Shown one piece after another: positions 1-9,097 of a stretch of 12,500 bases of DNA. Numbering within the stretch: the stretch's first letter is position 1; every line of letters begins with the position of its first letter. The notes under the pieces were generated by a model, which ran no database searches, had not been told where the DNA came from, and saw only the letters and a program-made list of their open reading frames with translations. The stretch is from Halisarca cf. caerulea (taxonomy: Eukaryota; Porifera; Demospongiae; Chondrillida; Halisarcidae), in NCBI GenBank assembly GCA_963170055.1, contig CAUJGJ010000431.1, positions 384,701 to 397,200 of the forward strand, read 5' to 3'. The position numbers and the translations under genes were made by a program.

Positions 1-43
1 ATCGTAAAGTGAGCCTTTTCTTATACCATTTCAACGAATTTAA

Positions 44-310
44 ATGTATGTATATTCTCAACTGTGTCACTACCTTGAACACATTTCATGGGATGAAGAT
101 CCATGTAAGACCAAGGCATATCATACACAAACGGTATGGGCATTAATATACCTATCAGTTGCCCTGCTGATGATCAGTGATAAGCTGAAAATATCACATG
201 CTGAAGCATACATCAAAATGCAATCCCTTGACCAATTTATGGCACTACTGCACCAAGCAACAAAGAAACCCGGTGACAGTGAGCCAATTGTACTATCAGA
301 TGGTGACTGA
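44..310 (+). CDS. Hypothetical protein, probable terminal exon
   Basis: An 88-codon ORF whose composition is protein-like: mixed hydrophobic and charged residues, a hydrophobic helix-like stretch (ALIYLSVALLMI, about residues 33-44) and an acidic C-terminus ending LSDGD. I do not recognise the family. An in-frame TAA lies immediately before the ATG, so either this ATG is the start or the ORF is the end of a spliced gene. A possible donor (GTAAAG at 4) followed by an AG-free stretch to 97-98 would allow a ~95-nt intron ending there, with the exon starting at 99 in the same frame. The AATAAA about 50 nt after the stop supports a real 3' end. Function cannot be stated. Confidence 0.45.
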   Translation: MYVYSQLCHYLEHISWDEDPCKTKAYHTQTVWALIYLSVALLMISDKLKISHAEAYIKMQSLDQFMALLHQATKKPGDSEPIVLSDGD

Positions 311-361
311 GCTCATGTAAACGAATCTCCACGTATTAATACTGTCCCACATACCATGTAC

Positions 362-367
362 AATAAA
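362..367 (+). other. Candidate polyadenylation signal AATAAA
   Basis: A canonical AATAAA hexamer lies about 50 nt after the stop codon of the ORF at 44-310, a normal position for a short 3' UTR. One hexamer is weak evidence in AT-rich DNA, but the spacing fits. Confidence 0.45.
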
Positions 368-1465
368 ATTATATGACCTATTGGCCATTGCAATATATAA
401 TGCTTACATGGATGCGTATTGATGCATGTATATGTACATGCATACATACTCAAGTCCCCTGCAAAATGTCATGTATTAGAGCCACATACCCACCTAATTA
501 TTTATGGGAGAATGATGTACATGCACTATGAGCTCCTCATATAGGTCAACTAGCTAGGTCAGGAGCCGGGTCTGCTGCCATCAAGCCACCACAGGAAGAC
601 ATAATTAATGACTTTCAAAAGACAATTGCACCCATAGGTCCTGTGCCTATGCATCAATTTGTATACACCCAAGTAGTGTGCGCCAGCACTCTGCTAAAGT
701 GTGTAGTTGCCCAGCTATTCAGTAGCTGGAAAATCTGTACAATATGTTGCCTCTACAAAGAGGTAACATGCAATGAGAGATATAAGTCTCTCTAAAGCAA
801 AAGGCAATGTTGCGGGCCTGCTATGTCAATAGCAGGAATTGTGCAGATTGGGACTGTCAATGTATGACAGTATAAGGGCATACATGTTGTAGCACAAACA
901 ATAAGCTTCCGACACTCAAACAGCTACAACAACTTGAAGTGCATGCACACTGGCTTCAAGTATATAGTGGTGGGTTGATAGTAGTTGGTAGCTGGGAAGG
1001 ATCGAGGGTGCAACATTGCCATTTGGCAGCTTGACCTGACAGTGTGTATGTATTGACTCCATAAAGTGGGTTACATGTAGGTGTATGCACTGTTCTATTT
1101 AATTAATTGGCTTTAGGGATTACAAATTCAAGCACAATACCATGGATGTGTAAAGTACTCCATTGTTCACTGTATGTACGTAATATCAGTACCATATTCA
1201 AGTTATCTATTGTATCACTTGATTCTGCATTTAATTGAGTTTTGTATTATAATTTTTGGGGCACAAACACACCGTCAGGTCCATGTCCTGTGCCCTGGAA
1301 CCAGTCATCTGGTACTGAGAGGGGTGTATTTTATCTTTCACCTAACTAATTAACTCTTATTTCAGAAGTGGCTGCTTAATATGCATGTGTACATGCAACA
1401 CTGTATGCATGCCCCATTGCTGCACCAAAAGTTATTTCATTGCTAATTAATTAGCTACAGAAGCC
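368..1465. other. Noncoding stretch, no gene seen
   Basis: No convincing ORF or splice-bounded coding segment on either strand. The DNA is AT-rich with many CATGCATG-type words. Two small perfect hairpins sit close together: 817-836 (8-bp stem, 4-nt loop) and 853-871 (7-bp stem, 5-nt loop). I see no RNA gene in it. Confidence 0.6.
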
Positions 1466-1971
1466 AAATGGATGTACACATGTCAAATGACCAACCAACG
1501 TGCTAACATGCATACCTATAAACATACCTAAAACGGCATCGAAATGCATCCGTTCCCTTATTGTGTTAGCTAACCCAAAATGAAAACGAACTGAATATTG
1601 GGGTCACACCCACTCAAAATGGACGTACACATGTCCAATGACTACCCAACATGCTAACATGCATGTCTGCATGCATGTCCCATCTAAAACGGCATCGAAT
1701 TGCATCCGTTCTCTTATTGTGTTAGCTAACCCAAAATGAGAACAAACCAAATATTGGGGTCACACCCACTCAAAATGGACGTACACATGTCCAATGACTA
1801 CCCAACATGCTAACATGCATGTCTGCATGCATGTCCCATCTAAAACGGCATCGAATTGCATCCGTTCTCTTATTGTGTTGGCTAACCCAAAATGAGAACA
1901 AACCAAATATTGGGACCACACCCACTCAAAATGGATGTATACACGTTAATGACCATGCAACCAACATGCTA
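1466..1971. repeat. ~156-bp tandem repeat, three copies plus a partial fourth
   Basis: The motif AAATGGAYGTACACATGT recurs at 1466, 1617 and 1773, and in diverged form (AAATGGATGTATACACGT) at 1929, giving periods of 151, 156 and 156 bp. Copies 2 and 3 are nearly identical; copy 1 is more diverged and lacks a few bases; copy 4 stops near 1971. Each complete copy contains TTATTGTGTT(A/G)GCTAACCC, the phrase CACACCCACTCAAAATGG at its end, and an imperfect inverted repeat AACGGCATCG...GCATCCGTT. Not coding in any frame. Confidence 0.9.
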
Positions 1972-2137
1972 GTCACATTAAAATAGAGCGCTGCCTCCAT
2001 ACTCTGAATGCAACATGACTATAATATAGTTCAAATGGGGAAAGTATAATAGTATAGTACAAGTATAAGGTAATTTGTTGTAATGAACTCACTAAGTACT
2101 ATTAATTTTGGCCTGGCAGTGTGTTGCGTGGTGTGTG

Positions 2138-2175
<38 letters not shown>

Positions 2176-2428
2176 CCCAATTACCATGGCCAGCCTTATG
2201 TACAAACTACACTAGCTGCAAATCAAACATGTGCTATAAATATTATCTATTTTCTTCAGTAAGATGATTCAGAAGTAGAATGTAGTTTGTGTAAGGTTGT
2301 AAGAGTGAATATAGTATAGAATGAATATGAGGGAATGAAGCAGGTGCTAGGTAGAGAATTACTGTATATAATATGTACTTTTACAACTTATCTTTGCTTC
2401 ACTGGGCCAGCTTTCAAGAAAAGAGGAT
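1972..2428. other. Noncoding stretch containing a TG microsatellite
   Basis: No gene seen. AT-rich DNA around the TG run at 2131-2172, with no ORF worth calling and no recognisable RNA. Confidence 0.6.
2131..2172. repeat. (TG)n microsatellite
   Basis: Near-perfect TG dinucleotide run with one CA interruption close to its left end. Confidence 0.97.
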
Positions 2429-2450
2429 ACACACACACACACACACACTT

Positions 2451-2521
<71 letters not shown>

Positions 2522-2534
2522 CACACACACACAT

Positions 2535-2583
<49 letters not shown>

Positions 2584-2588
2584 CACAT

Positions 2589-2673
<85 letters not shown>

Positions 2674-2733
2674 CGCGCACACACACACACACACAACACA
2701 CACATATACACACACACGCACACACACACACAC

Positions 2734-2801
<68 letters not shown>
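2429..2801. repeat. Long interrupted (CA)n microsatellite
   Basis: About 370 bp of almost pure CA on the plus strand, interrupted by short words such as TTG, ATG, ATGTACACATG, TTGCACGCG, AACA and ATATA. Several overlapping His-Thr or Cys-Val 'ORFs' on both strands are by-products of the dinucleotide period and are not genes. Confidence 0.98.
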
Positions 2802-2803
<2 letters not shown>

Positions 2804-2983
2804 CTCTCTTCCACTGATGTAGGTTGGAGGCATAGTCTCCTTCACTTGCGGTCACACATACTCTGCTCGTCAGTTGTCCAATGTTTTGGGAGAGTTTGAT
2901 ACCAGAATGAGAATGGACCTCCCCCATCCTAACCTCCCTTACTCCTCTTCTCTGAGTGAAATGTACCAGAAATGCAGCTCCTT

Positions 2984-3440
2984 CTCTGGATCCTGTCCAG
3001 TCTGTACGTGTCTACCAACAGTTGCAGTTAAATTAGTTGTCCAACTACCCCATCAGACCATGGTCCATACACTGAAAAGACACATATGCATGGGGACAGA
3101 AAATGGAGTGTGTGGCATGCAGAGTGTATAATTATGATAATGGTTTATATGAGAGCATATGGCTGTGTATGTTCCAACTATAATAAGCTAGCTATATTAT
3201 CCTTTAATACTCTGGATCCTGTCCATGCAGTCTGTGTCTACCAACAGTTGAGGAAGACGAAGAACATTTATTTAGTGGAGTTGTCCAACTGCCCCATCAG
3301 ACCATGGTCTATGCACTGAACAGACAATGTCATGTATATCTGCATGGGACAGGAGTGGGTGGTGTGCATGCAGAGTGTATGATAATGGTTTATATAAGAG
3401 CATATGACTGTGTATGTTCCAATTATAAGCTATATTATCC
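2984..3440. repeat. ~226-bp imperfect tandem duplication
   Basis: Copy 1 runs about 2984-3202 and copy 2 about 3210-3440. Both begin CTCTGGATCCTGTCCA and share TGTCTACCAACAGTTG, GTTGTCCAACT(A/G)CCCCATC, CAGACCATGGTC, TGCAGAGTGTAT, GATAATGGTTTATAT and the end GCTATATTATCC. Copy 2 has a short insertion after the CAACAGTTG phrase. No frame stays open with conserved protein sequence across both copies, so I read it as noncoding. Confidence 0.85.
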
Positions 3441-3474
3441 TGTACAATTAGATATACTGTATCTATAGCTGCGC

Positions 3475-3500
3475 CATGCATGTATGTGGATACATGCATG
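3475..3500. repeat. Perfect hairpin, 11-bp stem
   Basis: CATGCATGTAT (3475-3485) pairs with ATACATGCATG (3490-3500) around a 4-nt loop. It lies just beyond the tandem duplication and about 120 bp from the stop of the Kelch exon. Confidence 0.8.
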
Positions 3501-3617
3501 CACAAGCTTATATATTATAAACTTGAGGGATATATTACATGCATGCAATCATATATTTTCCAAACTAAAAAAACTTACTCCAAAATGTACAGGTGCTTAA
3601 TTATAAAAAAAAACAAC

Positions 3618-4585
3618 TCAAAAGTAGTAAAGTTCACAAGTGTTCAGTGATGACTGACGAACATTCTTAGAATCTGTGTAACCACCAAGTACTAAGAAAG
3701 ATGAGCTACTAACTGACAATAAACATGGTCTACGACAAGCTACACTACAGTGTCCAACAGTGGACCATTTGTTTGCACTTGAGTCAAAAACTGAAATAAC
3801 TGAGGATGAGTTATTGGAGCTGTCACGACCACCCACCACTAGCGGATGATGACTGGTTGGCAATAATCCTGAACTATAAAATGGAGTGTTCTCTACTTCT
3901 ATCCACTGACATTGTGGTGGGTCGTCTTGTGCGTGTTGCTTGGCAACAGACTGCTCAAGGAGGCCCAGAGACAGTTTCAAGACTCTTTTGGTTGCATGGT
4001 CAACACGATCCCGACCACACGCAATGTAAAGATGGTCATCACAAGTTGCCGTAGTCAGTCCCCACATTGGAAGTGGGAGTTTGAGGAGAGGGGATGTCGT
4101 CCACTGAAGAGTGGCTGTGTGGAGGACATCAACTGTGCTGTGGAGTGTCTTATCACTGTCACGTCCACCAAGTACTGCAACTACACTACTGGTCTGAACT
4201 ACACCAGGTCCAACACGTGGTGTAGGCATTGAAGGTATGGTGTTCCTCCATTCCTTATTCTCTTCATCCCATGACCAGACTTGATTGGTTACCTCTCCTG
4301 TTGATGCATCACATCCACCAATCAATGTGAGGTGTCCATTAATGACTGCAGCCTCACTCCGGACAACTGGAGAAGGTGGTGAAGTACTCCATGTTGCTGT
4401 TTCCAGGTCAAAGGACTGCACTAAGCAATCTGATTGCCTATCTGGACCAACTCCTCCAGAAACATACAGTGTTCTTTCAATTCTTGTATACAGTTCCCCT
4501 GGCTGTTGGTACAGGTAGATTGGGTAGTTTGAGAGAGTGCAGTGTTGATCGAGTTGTCTTGTAAGAGTTGCTCACTTCTGAAGAT
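3618..4585 (-). CDS. Kelch-repeat beta-propeller protein, terminal exon with apparent frameshift
   Basis: The main frame, about 4480 down to the TGA at 3618-3620, gives about 287 residues with successive Kelch blades. The double-glycine strands read VSGG, LIGG, VLGG, a degenerate IACGR, VVGG and VLGG, each followed by a spaced aromatic (for example SFDLETATWS, SVFDSSANKWS). That makes about six blades, enough for one propeller, a fold that usually binds partner proteins. Upstream, KLPNLPVPTARGTVY is read in a different frame and is a typical first-blade strand. It joins the main frame only if one base near 4479-4485 is extra, so this is a frameshift mutation or a sequencing error. A pyrimidine-rich acceptor (CCCCTCCCACTACAG) ends at 4586, marking the exon start. 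No AATAAA was seen after the stop. It could be the last exon of the kinase gene further along this strand. Confidence 0.85.
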
Positions 4586-4913
4586 CTGTAGTGGGAGGGG
4601 ATAAATATCACCATGGCAACTATTTCACCATATGTGGACAGCCTATACACCACACCCACTATAGCAAAAGGTCACATTCCCTTTATATCCCGTCCGCTAA
4701 CCACAACATAACACTTGTGGTTTCAGATTGTAACCACAACCAACAAAGGTAAAAAGATGACGCAGACCATGATCAGCCCATTGTGGTTATATAGCTATAG
4801 CAATCAGCTAGTAAGTACTCATACATATCCATTATTTGGCAGCTCCTGTATAAGGAGGAGGGTTGTGTGGAGAGCGAAAGTGGATAAAACTTGGTATTGA
4901 AACCCAATTCATA
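4586..4913. other. Noncoding stretch, likely intron upstream of the Kelch exon
   Basis: No coding segment on either strand that I can defend. On the minus strand it leads into the pyrimidine tract and AG at 4586, so it is best read as the 3' part of an intron. Confidence 0.5.
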
Positions 4914-5088
4914 ATTTTCGATCTTTTATACCTTATTCTCAACCCTCGATACCCAATTCTCGATTCTCGATTCTCGATCCTCAATTCTCGATATACTTGA
5001 TATATACTTGATTCTCGATCCTCAATACCCAATTCTTGATCCTCGATCAGTGGCGATGATTCTTGATCCTCGACTCTTGATCACTGGT
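4914..5088. repeat. Degenerate short-period array (ATTCTCGATCCTCA-like)
   Basis: Repeated variants of ATTCTCGAT, CCTCGAT, CCTCAAT and ACCCAATTCT run for about 175 bp. The basic period is 7 bp (TTCTCGA), with higher-order mixtures. On the minus strand it reads as a Glu/Asn/Arg/Ser-rich string, an artefact of the repeat. Confidence 0.85.
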
Positions 5089-5122
5089 AACATATAGCTG
5101 TCGCAAAAATATAGTCACATTC

Positions 5123-5153
5123 CCAGACCCAGTTCTGGCAGAGCTGGGTCTGG
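5123..5153. repeat. Hairpin, 10-bp stem
   Basis: CCAGACCCAG (5123-5132) pairs with CTGGGTCTGG (5144-5153) around an 11-nt loop. No uridine tract or other sign of a terminator; perhaps an end of an unrecognised MITE. Confidence 0.7.
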
Positions 5154-5342
5154 CCCTAGTCCACGGGGGAACACATTATAATGCAAATCAAAGAACAACA
5201 ATGATACAACAGAAAAGCCTCAGTCAGCATTCACCATAACCTACAACTTGGTTTCAGCCTGTGTACACTATAGAAACACAGCCGAACAAGGTTAGTTCCT
5301 TCCCGCCTATGCCCAGAATAATCTCACTCTCATGCAGATTTT

Positions 5343-5367
5343 TAGGGGCTGCCACAGGCAGCCCCTA
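5343..5367. repeat. GC-rich perfect hairpin, 11-bp stem
   Basis: TAGGGGCTGCC (5343-5353) pairs with GGCAGCCCCTA (5357-5367) around ACA. The GC-rich stem contrasts with the AT-rich flanks. Confidence 0.85.
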
Positions 5368-5408
5368 TATTGTTTTCATTTGGACTTCCGGTGTGTAACG
5401 CTCGTCCG

Positions 5409-5442
<34 letters not shown>
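5409..5442. repeat. (AT)n microsatellite
   Basis: An alternating AT run with one C interruption near its left end, ending in AATATGG. Confidence 0.95.
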
Positions 5443-5445
<3 letters not shown>

Positions 5446-5528
5446 GGATTAGAAGAAAAGTCTTATAATAGAGAATTGATATAATAGTAATAGAGAAGTA
5501 TGAATTTATACAGGGATGAGTTAGAGGA

Positions 5529-5576
5529 ATTGTTTTGAAAACAATTGCCAAATATGGCAATTGTTTTCAAAACAAT
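5529..5576. repeat. 48-bp near-perfect palindrome
   Basis: Two 22-bp arms (5529-5550 and 5555-5576) are exact reverse complements separated by AATA. Each arm itself contains the palindrome ATTGTTTTGAAAACAAT, apart from one base. No ORF spans it usefully. It may be a fold-back element or the fused ends of a MITE. Confidence 0.95.
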
Positions 5577-5641
5577 CGTCCAGTTACAATAAACAGTATG
5601 TTCAATGAATGTTCAGCTGTGCACTTACACTCCAATGCTTT

Positions 5642-5701
5642 ACAAGTGATTCGAGTGCGTGGGGCGGCAGCCCCCACGAGTTTTTAACTCGAATTACTTG
5701 T
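5642..5701. repeat. Nested hairpin with GC-rich inner stem
   Basis: The outer arms ACAAGTGATTCGAGT (5642-5656) and ACTCGAATTACTTGT (5687-5701) pair with one mismatch. Inside, GTGGGGC (5659-5665) pairs with the bases around 5670-5677 (one bulged C). The inner word GGCAGCCCC is shared with the hairpin at 5343-5367. Confidence 0.8.
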
Positions 5702-6185
5702 TTTTATATTACACATTAATATTATAAACAATTCAATAATAGGGGGACACATGCGCACTGCCCAGAAAACAATTAGGTAGTACAGTACTTCTCATAGAAA
5801 ACCATCCAGAATGGCATCAGTCGTTCAGTCAGTCGATCAGCACTCAGTCAGGAGTCAATTGTCAATTATAAACGGCGTCATTTTGTGATGCGTAATAAAA
5901 CATCATGGTCGTTATGCAATGCCAACAGTCGAGGAAGAAAGAAACGGCGAGAAATGGTGTATTCAAACCACGGTATGCACAGAAATTATGTTCGATTGGG
6001 CAGAATAAACTTCACGTTAACTTTATTGAAGTTTTGAACGATTTTCGCTGAAACTTCGAACAAACTTCACTGAAACTTCAAGCGAACATCACTAATACTT
6101 TCAAGGAACAAGAAAGACTACGGAGCTACTGATATATGCTGCATTCACACGTCCAACAAGGCAGATTAAATATGATGTAATAAAA
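5702..6185. other. Noncoding stretch upstream of the Harbinger remnant
   Basis: No gene seen. It contains a small tandem dimer of 22 bp at 6049-6092 (TGAAACTTC...) within DNA rich in the AACTTC word. It could be the 5' end of the Harbinger element, but I could not find a matched pair of terminal repeats. Confidence 0.5.
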
Positions 6186-6631
6186 ATGGCGATCACAGGG
6201 CTATTGCTTACGTGTGTTCTATTTGGACTTGTGCGGCAAACTTTAGGAGATCGATCTAGAAGGAGGAGAAGGAGATTAGCTGCTAGAAAAAGACAAAGAC
6301 TATAGCATTTTATTTTTCCCAAGAGCGGGAATTGAATGCAGTAGCGACAATTCATGTTTCAGATATATTCGCGAGCACCTTGCAGCGCAGATATGTTTGG
6401 GCTCGGACAAGAAGCCAGGTATTTGCGAACAGCGCAGGAACTTGGGATGATTCAGAATGGAAACGAAATTTTCGTGTAAGCAGAGAAACATTCCGATATT
6501 TGTGCACTGGCCTTCAACCTCATATGCGGCACACGAGTGCCATTCGAGAAGCTATATCTGTGGAAAAGAGAGTTGCCATTACCCTATGGAGACTGGGTAC
6601 GAATATAGAATATAGGACAATGCGGTATTGA
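6186..6631 (+). pseudogene. PIF/Harbinger transposase, N-terminal remnant
   Basis: The segment 6332-6631 encodes DSEWKRNFRVSRETFRYL, then AISVEKRVAITLWRLGTN and EYRT. This is the helical N-terminal region typical of HARBI1/PIF-type transposases, which cut and paste DNA through a DDE nuclease domain further downstream. The frame ends in a stop right after EYRTMRY, where the family normally continues towards the DDE domain, and I found no catalytic part later. A short ORF at 6186-6305, with a hydrophobic start and an Arg-rich tail (RSRRRRRRLAARKRQRL), lies just upstream in another frame; it may be the broken-off N-terminus. The start near 6332 is TTG, so no true start is claimed. Either a truncated pseudogene or a single exon with the rest lost. 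Confidence 0.75.
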
Positions 6632-6794
6632 AGCCCACCTTCAACCATTATCCCATGGTACAACAATACAGCTACAGACTCTGATGGGACCAAACACAGA
6701 TATTTTTGACAAAAAAAAGTATACCTCACAATCTCTGCTCCACAGCACATCCAGTGAGGTATGGAGCTATTATGAGCTTTGTATGTACACACTA

Positions 6795-6860
6795 GTCTGG
6801 TATGCTAGACCGTTCCTATGAACACAGGCATGTTAGTGGGGATGGGCTAGCATGCCAGAC
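6795..6860. repeat. Hairpin, 14-bp arms with one mismatch
   Basis: GTCTGGTATGCTAG (6795-6808) is the reverse complement of CTAGCATGCCAGAC (6847-6860) except for one base, with a 38-nt loop. Possibly a very short MITE. Confidence 0.75.
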
Positions 6861-6879
6861 TATGTATACTGCATATATA

Positions 6880-7079
6880 GGAGCTAATTTTCACAGGACT
6901 ATATTTTCGCTAATTTCGCGAATGAGCCTATACATTCGTGAAAATTCAATCGCGAATATTTGGTAAGATAGAATGTTTGTATAAAATATAGCAGGGACTG
7001 GTTCATTCGCAAAACTAAAATTGTGAATTACAGCCAAGTTCTTCATTCATGAAATATACGTCCCCCAAAAATTAGCACC
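6880..7079. mobile_element. 200-bp MITE with TA target duplication
   Basis: The ends GGAGCTAATTTT and AAAATTAGCACC are inverted repeats with one mismatch over about 12 bp, and TA (or TATA) flanks both sides. The interior is AT-rich with several TTCGCGAAT-like words and no ORF. Size, TIR and TA flanks fit a Tc1/mariner-type nonautonomous element, though the assignment rests only on the TA. Confidence 0.75.
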
Positions 7080-7520
7080 TATATGTTATGCAGTCCACAG
7101 ACACTTCTATACATCACTACATCACACAAAGTACTTCTTCATCATTTGCAAATCAACACAGACTTGCAGCCTTGATGGTGGAGAGTGTACGCCATTGTGT
7201 CTGTTACCATGGTGACAACGCATGTAGAACATGTCCATTTGCACTTGTAAGTCTTCAGGTTGCGAAAAAATTTAGGTTCGCTTTTGGTCCCATTTCTTTT
7301 AGTAGGTCTATTGTATCTCTTCGAAAGAAATATCATCATGTAGCGTGTTGTATTGTCTCCATTTTAAGCCCAAAATCGAAGTAATAGCATATGTGAAGAA
7401 GAAGTTATAAGTAGTTTTCTTCGCCATATCTAAAGGCACAAAAACGCCGGGAGCCACTGGAGATTGAAAGCTATGGACACCAAAAAGGGTAAGTAGGTTC
7501 CTTATAGCAATATCTAAAAC

Positions 7521-7655
7521 TTCCATGTGGGGGATTTTTGTACTTGAAACAGTTACTGAGAAAATCACTGGAAACCATAAATTTACACAACAGACACTCA
7601 CATTTTGGCTTGTAACTTTTGTAGGAAGTCAACAATCAAAATCCCCCACATGGAA
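7521..7655. repeat. Internal inverted repeat of copy A
   Basis: TTCCATGTGGGGGATTTT (7521-7538) and AAAATCCCCCACATGGAA (7638-7655) are perfect 18-bp inverted repeats about 100 bp apart. The core CATGTGGG matches the core of the element's outer terminal repeats. Confidence 0.95.
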
Positions 7656-8057
7656 ATTCTAAAGTTGCCTGTGATAAAGCGAAAAATCTAAAAAGACTAG
7701 GCTAATAGGCCCTAACTTTTTGGCTCCCAGCCATTAAAGATACACCTTAACAAAAGACTCGCTGAGGCCATTTTGTCACATGACATGCGCGTGATGTACT
7801 ACAGTGGACGTGAGGAATAAATTGGGTCAGAAGACACGATGAGCATGGCAGTGAATGATACGCCGAACGAAATACATTTTAAAGGAGTCAGAACATTTGT
7901 AACAGAAGGAGGATACTTTTGACGATGATTCGAAAGGTGCAGAACTTTAACGTCTGATATCAGAGTCGAAATAAGGTGCGTAATATGCGGCAGTAGCCGT
8001 TACTTTTGAATCTAAATAACGAATGTTTTATTTTAGAACAGAATGGCCTATCTTCAT

Positions 8058-8099
8058 TTTTCTCCTCAACGGGTTGGAATTGAACCCGTTGAGAGAAAA
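8058..8099. repeat. Strong hairpin inside copy A
   Basis: TTTTCTCCTCAACGGGTT (8058-8075) pairs with AACCCGTTGAGAGAAAA (8083-8099), with one bulged base and a 7-nt loop. No counterpart was spotted in copy B, so it may have been gained by copy A alone. Confidence 0.85.
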
Positions 8100-8569
8100 T
8101 AGCATGCCATTTCGGTACGTCTTGTTTTCAGGGATATTAAAATACTGATTATGACTCGCTTTAGCCAATCTTCTTCCCAGAACGAATACGATTGAACGAA
8201 TTATATCGGGATAAACGTTCGCAAGTGCACAGAAATTGCAAAATGATTGCTGCAGCAAAAATAAACTCAATGCGTACGCATTATACCCTGACGATTTATC
8301 ATGCACATGTCACATGACTTGAAGCCATTGAATAACATTTTTGCTCGGATTCCAACTAATTAGCACGCAGGACAGATTCGGACATGTTCCACATGCGAAT
8401 GAACCAGTTGGGACATAGTACAGAACATATACTGTACAAACAATAGTACATTTATACACCTCACAAAACCCAGTCAATCCAGTGGTTATAGGATGTGTAC
8501 CAAACCACAGGAGGATTGAGTGAGGACAGATCAACACATGAAAAGACTAAGGAATGAAATGAGACTCAC

Positions 8570-9097
8570 CTTTTCATCTTTTGACAATTCTGATTTCAGC
8601 TTCTGATATCCTTCGATACAATCAGATTTGCCCCTTTTGTTTAGGTTCATTGCAGATTGTGCCTCACTCATATCTGGTCTCTTGTTAGGATCGTCATCCA
8701 AACAGGCAACAATCAAGGACTTGAGTGGATGGTCATCAGAGAGCTTGGAGAGATCATCAGCACGACGTTCTATTTCTGGCTTAGCCCCGATGTTCATCAG
8801 CCCACAAGATGGAGGTTCTTGAGTGAAGACTTGAAGCATCACAACACCAAAGGAGAAGGTGTCACTTTTGGCTGTGAAACGAGGACGATCTCCCAGACAC
8901 TCGGGAGGCATGTAGATGACACAGCCTGGAGCCTTAGTAGACAGGTACTGGATGTTGGAGGGACGGAATTTAGCTTGTCCGAGATCACTGATCTTCACAA
9001 TGCTTCCATCTTCATTCAGAAGGATGTTCTTTGCCGTCACATCACGATGTAGAATCTGTGGATCGTAATGATGGAGGAACAGAAGTCCACAGGAAAT
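8570..9097 (-). CDS. Protein kinase (TKL-like), catalytic-lobe exon
   Basis: This exon of 176 codons runs between a pyrimidine-tract acceptor (CTTTCTTATAG, ending at 9098) and a strong donor (AAAAG/GTGAGT), phase 0 at both ends. It begins ISCGLLFLHH (end of helix E). Then follow the catalytic loop HRDVTAKN (HRD at 9041-9049), SDLGQAK in place of DFG (8978-8986), MPPE in place of APE, KSDTFSFGVV with the helix-F Asp, and CLDDDPNKRP before helix I. Catalytic Asp and Asn and the metal-binding Asp are all present, so this lobe looks able to work. From memory, DLG and PPE are usual in large TKL kinase families of sponges and plants, so they do not imply loss of activity. After the kinase fold comes a charged tail (EGYQKLKSELSKDEK) that may start a coiled coil. 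The gene must continue past the donor. Confidence 0.92.

Larger units (their letters stand above)
7219..8397 (-). mobile_element. Nonautonomous TIR DNA element, copy A
   Basis: The terminal inverted repeats are CGCATGTAGAACATGTCC (7219-7236) and GGACATGTTCCACATGCG (8380-8397), with two mismatches. AA lies on both outer sides (7217-7218 and 8398-8399), a 2-bp target duplication. The length is 1179 bp. Read on the minus strand, it aligns end to end with copy B at 10301-11476. Shared blocks include the subterminal region, TCATGTGACAAAATGGC, GGCTGGGAG, the internal inverted repeat, ATAAGGAACCT and CTCCCGGC. I estimate by eye roughly 65-75% identity in the better blocks. No transposase-like ORF is present, so it must be mobilised in trans, if at all. 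It lies downstream of the last kinase exon found, probably in an intron. Confidence 0.85.

Noticed and set aside
2335..2927. Overlapping ORFs of 126-179 residues on both strands rich in His-Thr or Cys-Val
   Set aside because: They are translations of the CA/TG microsatellite; a dinucleotide period is open in several frames and shows no other protein feature.
2874..3131. 85-codon ORF MSNVLGEF... as a gene
   Set aside because: It crosses into the tandem duplication, is not conserved in the second copy and shows no family features.
3806..4564. Plus-strand ORFs over the Kelch exon
   Set aside because: They are antisense shadows of the Kelch coding frame, with no recognisable protein content.
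5740..5765. Possible Harbinger 5' terminal repeat (GGGGGACACATGCGCAC)
   Set aside because: No matching inverted copy was found downstream of the transposase remnant.
7781..7791. Right end of copy A at CATGCGCG near 7784-7791
   Set aside because: It resembles a terminal repeat, but homology with copy B continues past it, and a better matched end with an AA duplication lies at 8380-8399.
8628..9052. Plus-strand ORFs over the kinase exon
   Set aside because: Antisense shadows of a strong kinase exon with clear catalytic motifs on the other strand.
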